Below, piece by piece: positions 8,486 to 17,158 of a stretch of DNA of 64,000 nucleotides; position 1 is the stretch's first letter, and the number at the start of each line of letters is the position of its first letter. Source of the stretch: Pyxidicoccus xibeiensis. GTDB lineage: Bacteria > Myxococcota > Myxococcia > Myxococcales > Myxococcaceae. Below the pieces are notes generated by a model. The model had not been told where the DNA came from. It saw nothing but the letters and a program-made list of their open reading frames with translations, and made no database searches. Where the stretch lies: assembly GCF_024198175.1 (NCBI RefSeq), contig NZ_JAJVKV010000008.1, forward strand, positions 1 to 64,000, read 5' to 3'. Both the position numbers and the translations under genes were made by a program.

Positions 8486-8529
8486 CCCTGGTGAGGCAGA
8501 TTCGCCTCCCTCATCTGGAAGACACGAAC

Positions 8530-8892
8530 ATGATCACCTACCTGCTGACCATCTACGAGAACGAGAAGCTCTACGAGGGCAAGCCCGAGGAGGAAATGGC
8601 TCAGCTCATGGGCGAGTACGACGCGTTCACCGAGAGCATCAAGAAGAGCGGCAACTATGTCGGCGGCGAGGCCCTGCAGCCGGTGGCCACCGCAACCACC
8701 GTGCGCGTGCGCGACGGCAAGCGCCTCACCACCGATGGCCCGTTCGCGGAGACGAAGGAACAGCTGGGCGGCTTCTACCTCGTCAAGGCCAAGAACCTCG
8801 ACGAGGCGATCGCCATCGCCTCCCGGATTCCGGGGGCCAAGGCCGGCTCCGTGGAAGTCCGACCCTGCGTCGACTTCAGTCAGCAGGGCTAG
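8530..8892 (+). CDS. DGPF/YCII-domain protein paired with ECF42 sigma factor
   Basis: The 120-residue protein has the YCII fold with the diagnostic TTDGPFAETKEQLGGFYLV motif near residues 65-80. Proteins of this type are encoded beside ECF42 sigma factors, whose regulons largely consist of DGPF genes. Their biochemical role is unsettled (enzyme-like ferredoxin fold, not a proven anti-sigma). ATG 8530 was preferred over the in-frame ATG-less extension because MITYLLTIYENE matches the usual family N-terminus. The sigma gene follows after 7 bp, so the two are co-transcribed. Confidence 0.9.
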   Translation: MITYLLTIYENEKLYEGKPEEEMAQLMGEYDAFTESIKKSGNYVGGEALQPVATATTVRVRDGKRLTTDGPFAETKEQLGGFYLVKAKNLDEAIAIASRIPGAKAGSVEVRPCVDFSQQG

Positions 8893-8899
8893 CCGTCAG

Positions 8900-10144
8900 G
8901 TGGCTCCCGCTTCCGACATCGACAAGCTCTATCGAGAGGAGACGGGCCGCATCCTCCCCACGCTGATCCGCCTCCTCGGCGACTTCACGCTCGCCGAGGA
9001 CGCCCTTCAGGAAGCGTTTCAGGCTGCCGTCGAGCAGTGGCCCCGCGAGGGGACGCCGCCCCTTCCACGCGCGTGGATCATCCAGACCGCCAGACACCGT
9101 GCGATCGATCGCGTGCGGCGCGGGCAGCGGCTCCGGGAGAAGACCGCGCTCCTCGAGCAGGCCTTGGAGGGGCTCTCCGCTTCCCTCGAGAGCGCCCCGG
9201 TCATCGCCGATGACCAGCTTCGACTGCTGTACACCTGCTGCCACCCCAGCCTCGCGCCCGAGGCCCAGGTCGCCCTGACGCTTCGCACGCTGTGTGGGCT
9301 CACCACCGAGGAGATTGCTCGCGCGTTCTTCGTTCCCACGCCTGCGATGGCGCAGCGAATCGTTCGCGCCCAGCGGAAGATTCGCGACGCTGGCGTTCCG
9401 TACGAAGTGCCCGAGAGGAGCGAGCTCCGCGAACGCACCCGCGCCGTCCTCGCCACCATCTACTTGACCTTCAACGAGGGATACTCAGCCACCGGGGGAG
9501 ACTCGCTGGTTCGGGTCGACCTCTGCGAAGAGGCCATCCGCCTCGGCCGAATCGTGGTGACGCTCCTCTCCGAGACACTTCGTGCCGAGGCCAGCGCCAT
9601 GCTTGCCCTGATGGTGCTGCACCACGCACGCCGCTTCGCCCGCGTCGCTCCCGATGGCGGGCTCGTGCTCCTGGACCAGCAGGACCGAACCCTGTGGAGG
9701 AAGGACGAGGCCGAGGAAGGCGCCGCGCTCTTGCACAAGGCGCTGAGCCTCGGCGCTCGCGGGCCGTATGCGATTCAGGCCGCCATCGCCGCACTCCACC
9801 TTCAGGCAGAGACCCCCGCCCATACGGACTGGGCACAGATTGTCGGGCTGTATGATCGGTTGCTGGCCATCGACCCGTCTCCCATTGTCGCGCTCAACCG
9901 CGCCGCGGCGGTGGCGATGGCGGAAGGCGCCGAGCGCGGCCTTGCACAGATTGATGACCTTGCCGCCAGCGGGGTGCTTCGCGGGTACCACCTGCTCCCC
10001 GCTTCCCGAGCCGACCTGCTCCGCCGGCTCGGTCGGTTCGAAGAAGCCGCGACGGCCTACCGGGAGGCGCTGTCGCTGACCCGGAATGACGCCGAGCGCC
10101 GTTTTCTCGAAGCGCGACTCGTCGAGGTCTCGCGCGGTCGATGA
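8900..10144 (+). CDS. ECF42-type RNA polymerase sigma factor with C-terminal SnoaL/TPR-like extension
   Basis: The 414-residue protein starts with GTG 8900, 7 bp after the DGPF gene. Sigma region 2 is at about residues 10-75 (GDFTLAEDALQEAFQAAVEQW, AWIIQTARHRAIDRVRR). Region 4 is at about 110-160 (LCGLTTEEIARAFFVPTPAMAQRIVRAQRKI). A long C-terminal domain follows (residues ~170-414, NEGYSATGGDSLVRVDL onward, then TPR-like FEEAATAYREALSL), as is characteristic of ECF42. In characterised members this extension is needed for activity and no classical anti-sigma exists. It probably drives the promoter at 8458 and other DGPF genes. Confidence 0.93.
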   Translation: MAPASDIDKLYREETGRILPTLIRLLGDFTLAEDALQEAFQAAVEQWPREGTPPLPRAWIIQTARHRAIDRVRRGQRLREKTALLEQALEGLSASLESAPVIADDQLRLLYTCCHPSLAPEAQVALTLRTLCGLTTEEIARAFFVPTPAMAQRIVRAQRKIRDAGVPYEVPERSELRERTRAVLATIYLTFNEGYSATGGDSLVRVDLCEEAIRLGRIVVTLLSETLRAEASAMLALMVLHHARRFARVAPDGGLVLLDQQDRTLWRKDEAEEGAALLHKALSLGARGPYAIQAAIAALHLQAETPAHTDWAQIVGLYDRLLAIDPSPIVALNRAAAVAMAEGAERGLAQIDDLAASGVLRGYHLLPASRADLLRRLGRFEEAATAYREALSLTRNDAERRFLEARLVEVSRGR

Positions 10145-10175
10145 ATGGGATTGCCCTGCTCTCGCGCCTCGCGCC

Positions 10176-10712
10176 TCACTTGCGGAGCAGCTCATGGACG
10201 GGTTGTCCTTCCGGCCCCACGCCATCCAGCCGCACGAAGTCGACCGAGAAGGGCCAGGACGTCTTCACGAAGACGTGCTCCAGCCGGGAGACGCTGTTGG
10301 CCACCTTCGTCCAGGCCTGGACCTGACACTCGCCGTCGACCCGCGCGGTGGTGATGTCGATAGGGCGAGAGGGAAAGGCCCGCAGGCGCACCCGCACCCG
10401 CCAGCCCTCCGCGGTGGCGTCAACCGGCTGCGCGTCCTCCAGCCCATACACGGGTTGCTCGACCCCCAGCAGGTCCTCCACCTCCGACTCCCCGCGCTCC
10501 AACATCCGCCAGTAGACCTGCACGGGGCGCGTCCCCACGGGGCGGCAGGCCTCGTCCAGGCGTAGCGCGTAGTGGACCTGGTTCCGGTTCTCACTGCGGG
10601 ACAGGAAGAAGGCGGACGGCGACGGAAGGGTGGGCCCGGACGCCAAGGCGAGTGGCGCGACAGCCAGCAGCGCGACGGCGGCGAGGTTGCTGAGCCCGTT
10701 CTTCGGAAACAT
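10176..10712 (-). CDS. DUF4833 secreted protein
   Basis: The 178-residue protein has a clear signal peptide (AAVALLAVAPLALASG, cleavage near residue 25). The mature part matches the DUF4833 pattern: FFLSRSENRNQVHYALRLDEACRP, then VQVYWRMLERGESEVEDLLGVEQPVYGLE and a WPFSVDFVRLDG ending. The function of DUF4833 is unknown. An AAGGGGA sequence a few bases before ATG 10712 supports the start. It converges on the ECF42 gene and is followed by the GNAT gene upstream on the same strand. Confidence 0.8.
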   Translation of the reverse strand: MFPKNGLSNLAAVALLAVAPLALASGPTLPSPSAFFLSRSENRNQVHYALRLDEACRPVGTRPVQVYWRMLERGESEVEDLLGVEQPVYGLEDAQPVDATAEGWRVRVRLRAFPSRPIDITTARVDGECQVQAWTKVANSVSRLEHVFVKTSWPFSVDFVRLDGVGPEGQPVHELLRK

Positions 10713-10845
10713 AGGGGTCCCCTTTCATGGCGGAGTGACGGCGGTCGCCCGAGGGGCCGTACCGGGAAGACGAACACCCCTGGGGCCTGGAACTGTCACT
10801 CGCCCCTGCAAATGGGGCTGGAGGCGGATGCCCTCTATATGCGCC

Positions 10846-11739
10846 TCAGGGCGCCACGTACCCCCAGTTCCGGTCGATGACGCGAAAGCCCGCCGACTCG
10901 TAGAGTGCCACGGAGGCGGGATTGGCGGCATGGGCATAGACCAGCGCCGTCCTGGCTCCCGCCTTCCACAGGCGTCTGAGCCCTTCCTGGAGCAATGCCT
11001 GAGCCAGGCCCTTGCGGCGGTGCTCTGGCGCTGTCGCGACGGGCTCGAACTCGCCCAGGCCGTTCTCCGGGTCCAGCCAGCACAGCGCCAGCGCGGCCAG
11101 CGAGCCGTCTGGCGCCTCGGCCACAAGGTCCAGGTGCGCGCGGTAGTGGGCGGCGCGCATCACCCGCTGGTACACCTCGGTGGTGACGCGCTCGGTGCCG
11201 AAGGCCCGGCGATGGACCTCGGCGCGCGCGGCGGTCTCCTCGGGGCCTCGCACGCTTCGGACGGTGTAGCCGGGCGGCAGGGGCGCGGTGCCGGTGTCCG
11301 ACGTTGGCCGGGCCAGGTGGAGGTAGCAGTCTTCGGTGCGCCGCCAGCCCTGTTGCTCCAGCGCGCGGGTCATGGACGTGTTGCTCTCCAATGCCCAGAC
11401 ATGAAGCGGACGCTCGTCGGAGGCACCGCGCGTGGGGAACCACGCTTGTGCCCACTCGAGCACCTGGGGCACCACGGTGGCGGCGTGCTCTCGAGGATGG
11501 ATGAGCAGGTCGACGTCGCCATTCACATAGCCCCAGGCGAAGCCCACCAGGTTCCCGCGCTCGTCATGCCAGAGGCGCACGTTCTGTTCGGGCCGCACGA
11601 AGGCATTGCGGTTCATGCGCCAGTCGATGTCTCCCACGGTGCACTCGACGTGGGGCCCATGCGCGGCATGGCCTGCGGACACCAGGCGCGTCATGGCTCG
11701 CAGGTCCTGCTCACCCGCGTAGGAACGTGAGGACGGCAT
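10846..11739 (-). CDS. Tandem GNAT-family N-acetyltransferase
   Basis: The 297-residue protein has two GNAT folds. The second (about residues 155-297) is complete, with the acetyl-CoA pyrophosphate loop VATAPEHRRKGLAQALLQEGLRRL and a C-terminal ANPASVALYESAGFRVI strand. The first (1-150) is degenerate, with a recognisable ALESNTSMTRALEQQGW ending but no clear R/QxxGxG/A loop. Tandem GNATs often use one half for dimer-like packing. The substrate cannot be told from sequence. ATG 11739 is the first in-frame start. The gene lies 44 bp downstream of the histidine kinase gene's stop region but on the same strand, so co-expression is not implied. Confidence 0.85.
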   Translation of the reverse strand: MPSSRSYAGEQDLRAMTRLVSAGHAAHGPHVECTVGDIDWRMNRNAFVRPEQNVRLWHDERGNLVGFAWGYVNGDVDLLIHPREHAATVVPQVLEWAQAWFPTRGASDERPLHVWALESNTSMTRALEQQGWRRTEDCYLHLARPTSDTGTAPLPPGYTVRSVRGPEETAARAEVHRRAFGTERVTTEVYQRVMRAAHYRAHLDLVAEAPDGSLAALALCWLDPENGLGEFEPVATAPEHRRKGLAQALLQEGLRRLWKAGARTALVYAHAANPASVALYESAGFRVIDRNWGYVAP

Positions 11740-11783
11740 GTTCGAAGGCTCCGTGTGGATGAACCCGCGAGCCTATCCCGCTG

Positions 11784-14700
11784 CTACCCGGCCGCCAGGT
11801 TCTCCGTGCGGTGGCGGGAGGCATCACGGGGAAGCAGCACGACGAAGCACGCACCGCCTCCCGGCGGGCTCTCCACCGAGATGGTCCCTCCGTGGGCACC
11901 GACAATCTGCCTGGAGATGAAGAGGCCCAGGCCCAGCCCACCCACGTTGTGCGAGGCAATGCCGCGGTCGAAGCGCTCGAAGATGGTCTCTCGCTGCGCC
12001 TCCCCGACCCCGGGGCCGTGGTCGCGCACCTCGAGGCGGGCCAGCCCGTCCGCCGCCGAGAGTCGCACGTCGAGGCGCGCGCCCGGCGCGTACTTCATCG
12101 CGTTGGCGACCAGGTTCGTCAGCACCTGCTCGAGACGGGGCCCATCCCAGACGCCCAGGAGCCTGGGTGGGACGTCCAGGTGGGCCTGGCAGCCAGCCTG
12201 CGCGAGCTGCCCGGAGAGGCGCTCCAGCAGCTCTTGTGCGAGCTGGGCGAGGTCCACCTCCTGGAAGTCCAGCTCGAGCGTGCCGGTGCGGATGCGCGCG
12301 ACGTCGAGCAGGTCCTCCACGAGGCGCGTCAGCCGGTCCACCTGGAGCAACGAGACACGAAGCGCCTTCGCGAGCTTCTCCGGGCTCTGCGTGCGGCCCT
12401 CTTCGGCCTGGACCCTCCGCTCCGCCATCTGCAGCAGCATCCTCAGCGAGGTGATGGGCGTCTTCAGCTCGTGCGAGGCGATGGAGAGGAACTCGTCGCG
12501 TGCGCCCAGGAGCGCCTTGAGCTCCCGCTCCACCAGCTTGAGCCGGGAGATGTCCCGGAAGGTGACGACGGCCTGCGCGGGCCTGGGCCCGATGGCGGGG
12601 ACGAAGTCGGAGTCCACCACGATGTTGAAGCGCCCGGCAGGAGAGTGCCAGACCGCCTCGAAGTCGCGGACCTGCTCCCCTCGCAGGACCCGGGTGCCCG
12701 GGGAGTGTTCCAACCCGAGCGGGCGGCCGGCCTCGTCGGTAATGAAGAAGGCCTGGCCGCGCTCCGCGGCGCCGACGTCCGAGGGAAAGCGGCCCGCGGC
12801 GAGCTGATGGGCGGCGCGGTTCACGAAGGTGAAGAGGCCAGACTCCGGCTCGACGAGGAGGGTGGGGGCGGGAAGGCTGTCCAGCACGGCCTCGAGCCAC
12901 TGCTGCTGCTGCGCGAGGTGCGCCGCGCGCGACTCCTGCTCCGCCACCCGCTGCCGCAAGGCCGCCATCTTGAGCTGGGCCTGCACCCGGGCCAGGAGCT
13001 CCCGGGCGGAGAACGGCTTCGTCAGGTAGTCGTCCGCGCCGAGCTCGAGCCCGCTCACCGTGGCATCCTCCCCGGCCCGCGCGGACAGCAGGACGATGGG
13101 GAGCGTGCGCAGCGAGGCATCCGCCCGGAGCCGCTTCACCAGCTCGATGCCATCCATCACCGGCATCATCACATCCGAGATGACGAGGTCCGGCCGCGCC
13201 TCTCGCGCCGCCCGGAGCGCCTCCGCGCCGTTCGTCACCGCGGTCACCTCATAGTGGCGCTGGAGCAGGCGGCGGACATACTCGCGCATGTCGGCGTTGT
13301 CGTCGGCGAGCAGGACCCGCAGGCGGGCGCCCACCTCCGGGCCCTCCCCGTGCTCCGCCGCCAGGGGCCCGCCAGCCAGCGCCTGGCTCCCGCCGTCCTC
13401 CGGCGGGGGGGCCGGCGCCTGGCCGTTCAACCAGTGCAGCGTCTCCTCCACGTAGGTCTCGGGCCGCGTCGCGGTGGACGGAGGCTTCGGTGCACCGGCC
13501 GCTGCCTGCGCCAGCCGGGGCACTCCCCCCAGCGGGATGCGGACGAAGAAGGTGGTGCCCTGCCCCTCGGTGCTGCGTACGTCGACCGAGCCGCCATGGA
13601 GCTTCGCGAACTCCTTCACGAGCGCGAGGCCGATTCCACTGCCCTCGTGGGTGCGCCCCTTCGCCCCCATCACCCGGTGGAAGCGCTGGAACACCCGCCC
13701 GAGCTCGCTCGCCGGAATGCCGATGCCCGTGTCCTGGACCGCCAGCCGCGCGAACCCGGCCTCCCGCCGGAGCTCGACCCGGATTTCACCTGTGTGGGTG
13801 AACTTGAACGCATTCGACACGAGGTTCAGGACGAGCTTCTCCCACATCTCGCGGTCCACGAGCACGGCCTCACCGAGCGGCTCGACGTCCACCACGAATT
13901 GCATGCCCGCGCGCTCGATGGCGGAGCGGAAGGTGCTCGCGATGTCCCGGGTGAGCGCGGACAGGTCGGCCGGCTCGACCGAGGCCTGGGCGCGGCCCGC
14001 CTCGATGCGGGAGAAGTCCAGCAGGGCGTTCACCAGCTTGAGGAGCCGCAGCCCGTTGCGGTGGACCACCGCGAGCTCGCCGAGCGCGGCGTCCGGCAGC
14101 GGCCCGAGGTGCCCGGAGAGCAGGTCCTCCACGGGCCCGAGCAGCAGCGTGAGGGGCGTGCGGAACTCGTGGCTCACGTTGCTGAAGAAGGCGCTCTTCG
14201 CCTGGTCGAGCTCGGCGAGCGCCTCGGCCCGGAGCCGCTCCGCCTCGTACGCGCGTGCGTTCGCGAGGGCCGCGCTGGCCGCCCCCTGCAGCATCTCGAT
14301 GAAGGCCCGGTAGGCATCGTCAAGCGGGAGCCTCGGGCTCGCCCCGACGACCAGGAATCCCAGCGGCGCGGCCACGCCAGCGACCCGGATGGGCAGCACG
14401 AAGGCCGCTGCCACCGGCTCGGGATAGGGCCCCGCGGCGACGCGCCCGAACCGGGACGCCAGGTCCGCCACCGGCTCCAGCCTCCCGCTGCGTGCCGCCC
14501 GCTCCAGCGGCCAGCGGGCGCCCGTGTCCGGCCCCCTGAGGTCTATCGACACCGGGGCCAGCGCGCCTCCGACCTCCGTCCCGCGGGCCCCCCGGAGCCG
14601 GGCCAGGGCTCCGTCCGGCGTCGTCACGTAGAGGAGCGCGAAGGGCAGGTCGAAGGCGTACTCCTCGAGCGACGCGAGGAGCAGGTCGCAGGCCTCGTCG

Positions 14701-15242
14701 AAGACGGGCGCCCGTCCGGCGCGGTCCGCGATGTCCCGCAGCGCCCGCGTCCTCCGCTGGGAGAGCATCGTCGCGGTCGTCTCGGTCACCGGGTGGAAGA
14801 GCCCCGCCACCTTCCCGGACTCATCGCGGATGGGACTGAGCGAGAAGGTGAAGAACGTCTCCTCCGGGTACCCGTTCCGCTCGAGGAACATCCGCTGGTT
14901 CTCGAGGTAGGTCGTCTCTCCAGCCAGCGCCCGCTCGAACGGCTCGCCGATGGCCGGCCACGCGGACGCCCAGGTGACCCGGTAGTCCTCGCCCATGGCA
15001 CGCGGGTGCGCCGCGCCGCAGAGCACGCGGTAGCCATCGTTGTAGATCTGGTTGTGAGCGTCTCCCCAGATGATGTTGATGGGGAAGTTCGAGGCGAGAC
15101 AGAGGCTCACCGTCGTGCGCAGGCTCTGGGGCCACGTCTCGATGGGCCCCAGCGGCGAGCGCGACCAGTCGAGCGACGCGATGAGCGCCGCCATCTCACC
15201 CCCGCCCGCGAGCCACTCGAGTTTCCCAGGCTGGGTGCTCAT
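11784..15242 (-). CDS. Hybrid sensor histidine kinase with two kinase cores (PAS-GAF-HK-REC-PAS-HK)
   Basis: The 1152-residue soluble protein reads in order: an N-terminal PAS (~30-160), a GAF (~180-330), HisKA with SHEFRTPL (His358), and HATPase with NLVSNAFKF and DTGIGIP. A receiver domain follows (~640-760) with VLLADDNAD and phospho-acceptor Asp690 in ISDVMMPVMDG. It ends with a second PAS (~785-895), a second HisKA with SHELKTPI (His924), and a second HATPase with NLVANAMKY, DHGPGVG and GLGLGLFISRQIVGAHGG. No transmembrane span is seen, so it senses a cytosolic signal. ATG 15242 (MSTQPGKLEWLAGGG) fits homologous starts; an ATG at 15296 would add 18 residues. No partner regulator gene is adjacent, so it is an orphan kinase. 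Confidence 0.93.
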   Translation of the reverse strand: MSTQPGKLEWLAGGGEMAALIASLDWSRSPLGPIETWPQSLRTTVSLCLASNFPINIIWGDAHNQIYNDGYRVLCGAAHPRAMGEDYRVTWASAWPAIGEPFERALAGETTYLENQRMFLERNGYPEETFFTFSLSPIRDESGKVAGLFHPVTETTATMLSQRRTRALRDIADRAGRAPVFDEACDLLLASLEEYAFDLPFALLYVTTPDGALARLRGARGTEVGGALAPVSIDLRGPDTGARWPLERAARSGRLEPVADLASRFGRVAAGPYPEPVAAAFVLPIRVAGVAAPLGFLVVGASPRLPLDDAYRAFIEMLQGAASAALANARAYEAERLRAEALAELDQAKSAFFSNVSHEFRTPLTLLLGPVEDLLSGHLGPLPDAALGELAVVHRNGLRLLKLVNALLDFSRIEAGRAQASVEPADLSALTRDIASTFRSAIERAGMQFVVDVEPLGEAVLVDREMWEKLVLNLVSNAFKFTHTGEIRVELRREAGFARLAVQDTGIGIPASELGRVFQRFHRVMGAKGRTHEGSGIGLALVKEFAKLHGGSVDVRSTEGQGTTFFVRIPLGGVPRLAQAAAGAPKPPSTATRPETYVEETLHWLNGQAPAPPPEDGGSQALAGGPLAAEHGEGPEVGARLRVLLADDNADMREYVRRLLQRHYEVTAVTNGAEALRAAREARPDLVISDVMMPVMDGIELVKRLRADASLRTLPIVLLSARAGEDATVSGLELGADDYLTKPFSARELLARVQAQLKMAALRQRVAEQESRAAHLAQQQQWLEAVLDSLPAPTLLVEPESGLFTFVNRAAHQLAAGRFPSDVGAAERGQAFFITDEAGRPLGLEHSPGTRVLRGEQVRDFEAVWHSPAGRFNIVVDSDFVPAIGPRPAQAVVTFRDISRLKLVERELKALLGARDEFLSIASHELKTPITSLRMLLQMAERRVQAEEGRTQSPEKLAKALRVSLLQVDRLTRLVEDLLDVARIRTGTLELDFQEVDLAQLAQELLERLSGQLAQAGCQAHLDVPPRLLGVWDGPRLEQVLTNLVANAMKYAPGARLDVRLSAADGLARLEVRDHGPGVGEAQRETIFERFDRGIASHNVGGLGLGLFISRQIVGAHGGTISVESPPGGGACFVVLLPRDASRHRTENLAAG

Positions 15243-15480
15243 GGGGTGATGGGATAGGCAGGGCGGCGCTCCAGGACAAGGCAACTGTCCAGTCAACCCG
15301 GGGGTGAACCGTCATCTGGAGGACGGAGTGGGGGCGCGCCCGCCGATCTCCGGGAAGCGCTCGTAGGCCCGCTCGAGCGCGTCCAGAATAGTCTGCGTAC
15401 CGGACTTCTCCACCCTGAGTTCGCCGAGCAGGTCAGGCGGACTGGGCGGCCCCCAGGAAGCGCCCGGACAACCACCGCGG

Positions 15481-16773
15481 TCAGTTCTTCGGCCAGGACA
15501 GCTTCCAGAGGTCGTTGAGGAACTCGCTCGCGCCGCCGTCAGACGTCGCCCCGCCGTTCAGGTAGAGCTCGTAGGCGACGGGAGTCTCTCGCACGAAAGA
15601 GATGCCTCCGACGCGAGACGGGGGGACGGAGGAGGAGGGGTCGAGGGCCACCTGGGTCCATTGATTGTCCTCCACTGAGTAGAACCACAGCTCGTCGGAG
15701 AGGCTGTCGAAGCGCTGCCCCCCGAAGATGACCAGCCCGCCATGGGCGGTGTCGAAGAACGCCACGGCATTGTCGCGCGGCGAAGGGAGCGGGCCTGTCG
15801 GATGGAGTTGGGTCCACGTGAACGTATCGAGGCTCAGCGACCAGAGGTCGTTCTCGTAGTTCGTCGGACCGAAGAGCTCCCCGGCAGGCGTCGTGGGCCC
15901 CTGAGCTGCCCCGAGGCGGTAGCCGCCAAAGACCAGCAGCGAGCGGCTGGCCGGATCATACCCGCCAGCTGCCCAGGCGCGAGGCGCGGGCTTCTCACCG
16001 GACGTCGTGACAAGACTCCAGCCGGTGTCCTTGTCGTAGACGGCGACATCATTGCGAAGACCGGTGGGCGTCGTGGCGAAGCGTGGAAGCGTGTTGCCCA
16101 CACCGCCAAACGCATAGAACGTCTTCGTCTTCTTGGGATGGTCGGCGTCCGGGACTTCCACCACCAGGGCGGAGGAACGGCGCACGGCGAACGGGTCTCC
16201 CAGGTCTTCCGTAGGGACCTTCTCCCAGTGGTGACTCTGGACGTGGTAGGTCCACATCTCGGGGAACATCAGATCCGAGCCGGTCCGGAACCGGTCCCGC
16301 CCTCCCACGATGCTCACGCAGTTGCCGCACGGACCAGGAATCAGCAGGGTGTCGGCCCGCGCCGCGGGGGTTTGCGGCGAGGCGAGGTTCGTCCACGTGG
16401 CCGTGGTGACGTCCAGGGCATAGAAGTCGTTGACGGGAAAATCGCTTGGGAAGTTCCCGCGCTGGCCGCCAAAGCGATAGACGACCTCCGGGTCACCGCC
16501 CGAGCGGGCGAACGAGGCGCCAGCCTCCCAGAGCGCGGGCGGGATGTCTCCCTGCTGCTGAACAGCCTCCCAGAACGGGGCCGTGCAGAGCGGCGCGGTA
16601 TTCAGCATGGACGACTGAGTTTGTGCGTTCTGTGCGGCGCCCGCGAACCCCGGCTGCGAGGTCGTCTCGACGCCGCACGCGCTCAACACGAGCAGGGCCG
16701 CGAGGCCGGAGCCGTGGTGAAGGATGGCAGTGCGGGGTTGGTCGGAAGCGGTGAACGGTAGCGTGATGGACAT
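15481..16773 (-). CDS. Kelch-repeat lipoprotein
   Basis: The 430-residue protein from ATG 16773 has a signal sequence ending LLVLSAC, a good lipobox. The mature part is a Kelch-type beta-propeller with repeated VYRFGGQRG, FYAFGGVGN, LLVFGGYRLG, LVIFGGQRFD and LYLNGGATS blade starts. Each blade carries W residues in the NDLWSLSLDTFTWTQL pattern. This gives about six blades, probably displayed on the outer membrane. No catalytic motif is present. An upstream in-frame ATG at 16812 would precede the signal peptide with 13 odd residues and was not chosen. Confidence 0.85.
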   Translation of the reverse strand: MSITLPFTASDQPRTAILHHGSGLAALLVLSACGVETTSQPGFAGAAQNAQTQSSMLNTAPLCTAPFWEAVQQQGDIPPALWEAGASFARSGGDPEVVYRFGGQRGNFPSDFPVNDFYALDVTTATWTNLASPQTPAARADTLLIPGPCGNCVSIVGGRDRFRTGSDLMFPEMWTYHVQSHHWEKVPTEDLGDPFAVRRSSALVVEVPDADHPKKTKTFYAFGGVGNTLPRFATTPTGLRNDVAVYDKDTGWSLVTTSGEKPAPRAWAAGGYDPASRSLLVFGGYRLGAAQGPTTPAGELFGPTNYENDLWSLSLDTFTWTQLHPTGPLPSPRDNAVAFFDTAHGGLVIFGGQRFDSLSDELWFYSVEDNQWTQVALDPSSSVPPSRVGGISFVRETPVAYELYLNGGATSDGGASEFLNDLWKLSWPKN

Positions 16774-17158
16774 GCCCGATGATGCCGCGAAACGCGCAAC
16801 GCCGTGGCTCATTTCTCAAGTGGGCCTCCCTGCGCAACTTCGCTCTCGCCCCGGAGCGGCACAGCCTCTCCAGTCCCTTCCTGTCATTGGCACGCGGGTG
16901 GGACTGGCTCAGGTGCTTGATGGCTTGACCGTGTTCATCGAGGCGGCCCGCCCCCGGGGTGCGGGCGATTCTGGAGCACCTGGGCGTGCCCACGGCATGT
17001 GCGCGGCCGCAGGGCTCCGGGCGACCATTGTCCTAACGAGCGGACTTCGATGCTGCGGTCGTCCACCTCCTGGAGCAGTTGCACCGCCCAGGAGGCTTCC
17101 GACGTCTCTTCTCCTCTGCCCGACCTCGTAGGGCAGGCAAAGATATACCCCGGATGGC
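16774..17158. other. Gene-poor gap with transposase debris
   Basis: This 385 bp stretch separates the Kelch and LamG lipoprotein genes. Apart from the transposase-like fragment at 16956-17036, I see no supportable gene. Coding sense appears to be broken by frameshifts. Confidence 0.4.
16956..17036 (+). mobile_element. Possible transposase C-terminal remnant
   Basis: The frame GVRAILEHLGVPTACARPQG ends at TAA 17034. It resembles the C-terminal tail of transposases common in myxobacteria (GGVRAILEHLGLPT, IS91-like as I recall it). No catalytic region, inverted repeat or intact upstream frame is found. At most this is the scar of an old insertion. Confidence 0.35.

Noticed and set aside
11811..15257. 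1148-codon plus-strand open frame opposite the histidine kinase
   Set aside because: It mirrors the kinase gene, has no recognisable domain and is a by-product of high GC codon bias. Similar long antisense frames over other genes were also ignored.
15312..15440. Minus-strand fragment DLLGELRVEKSGTQTILDALERAYERF
   Set aside because: It reads well and could be the tail of a lost gene, but there is no start, family or ribosome site.
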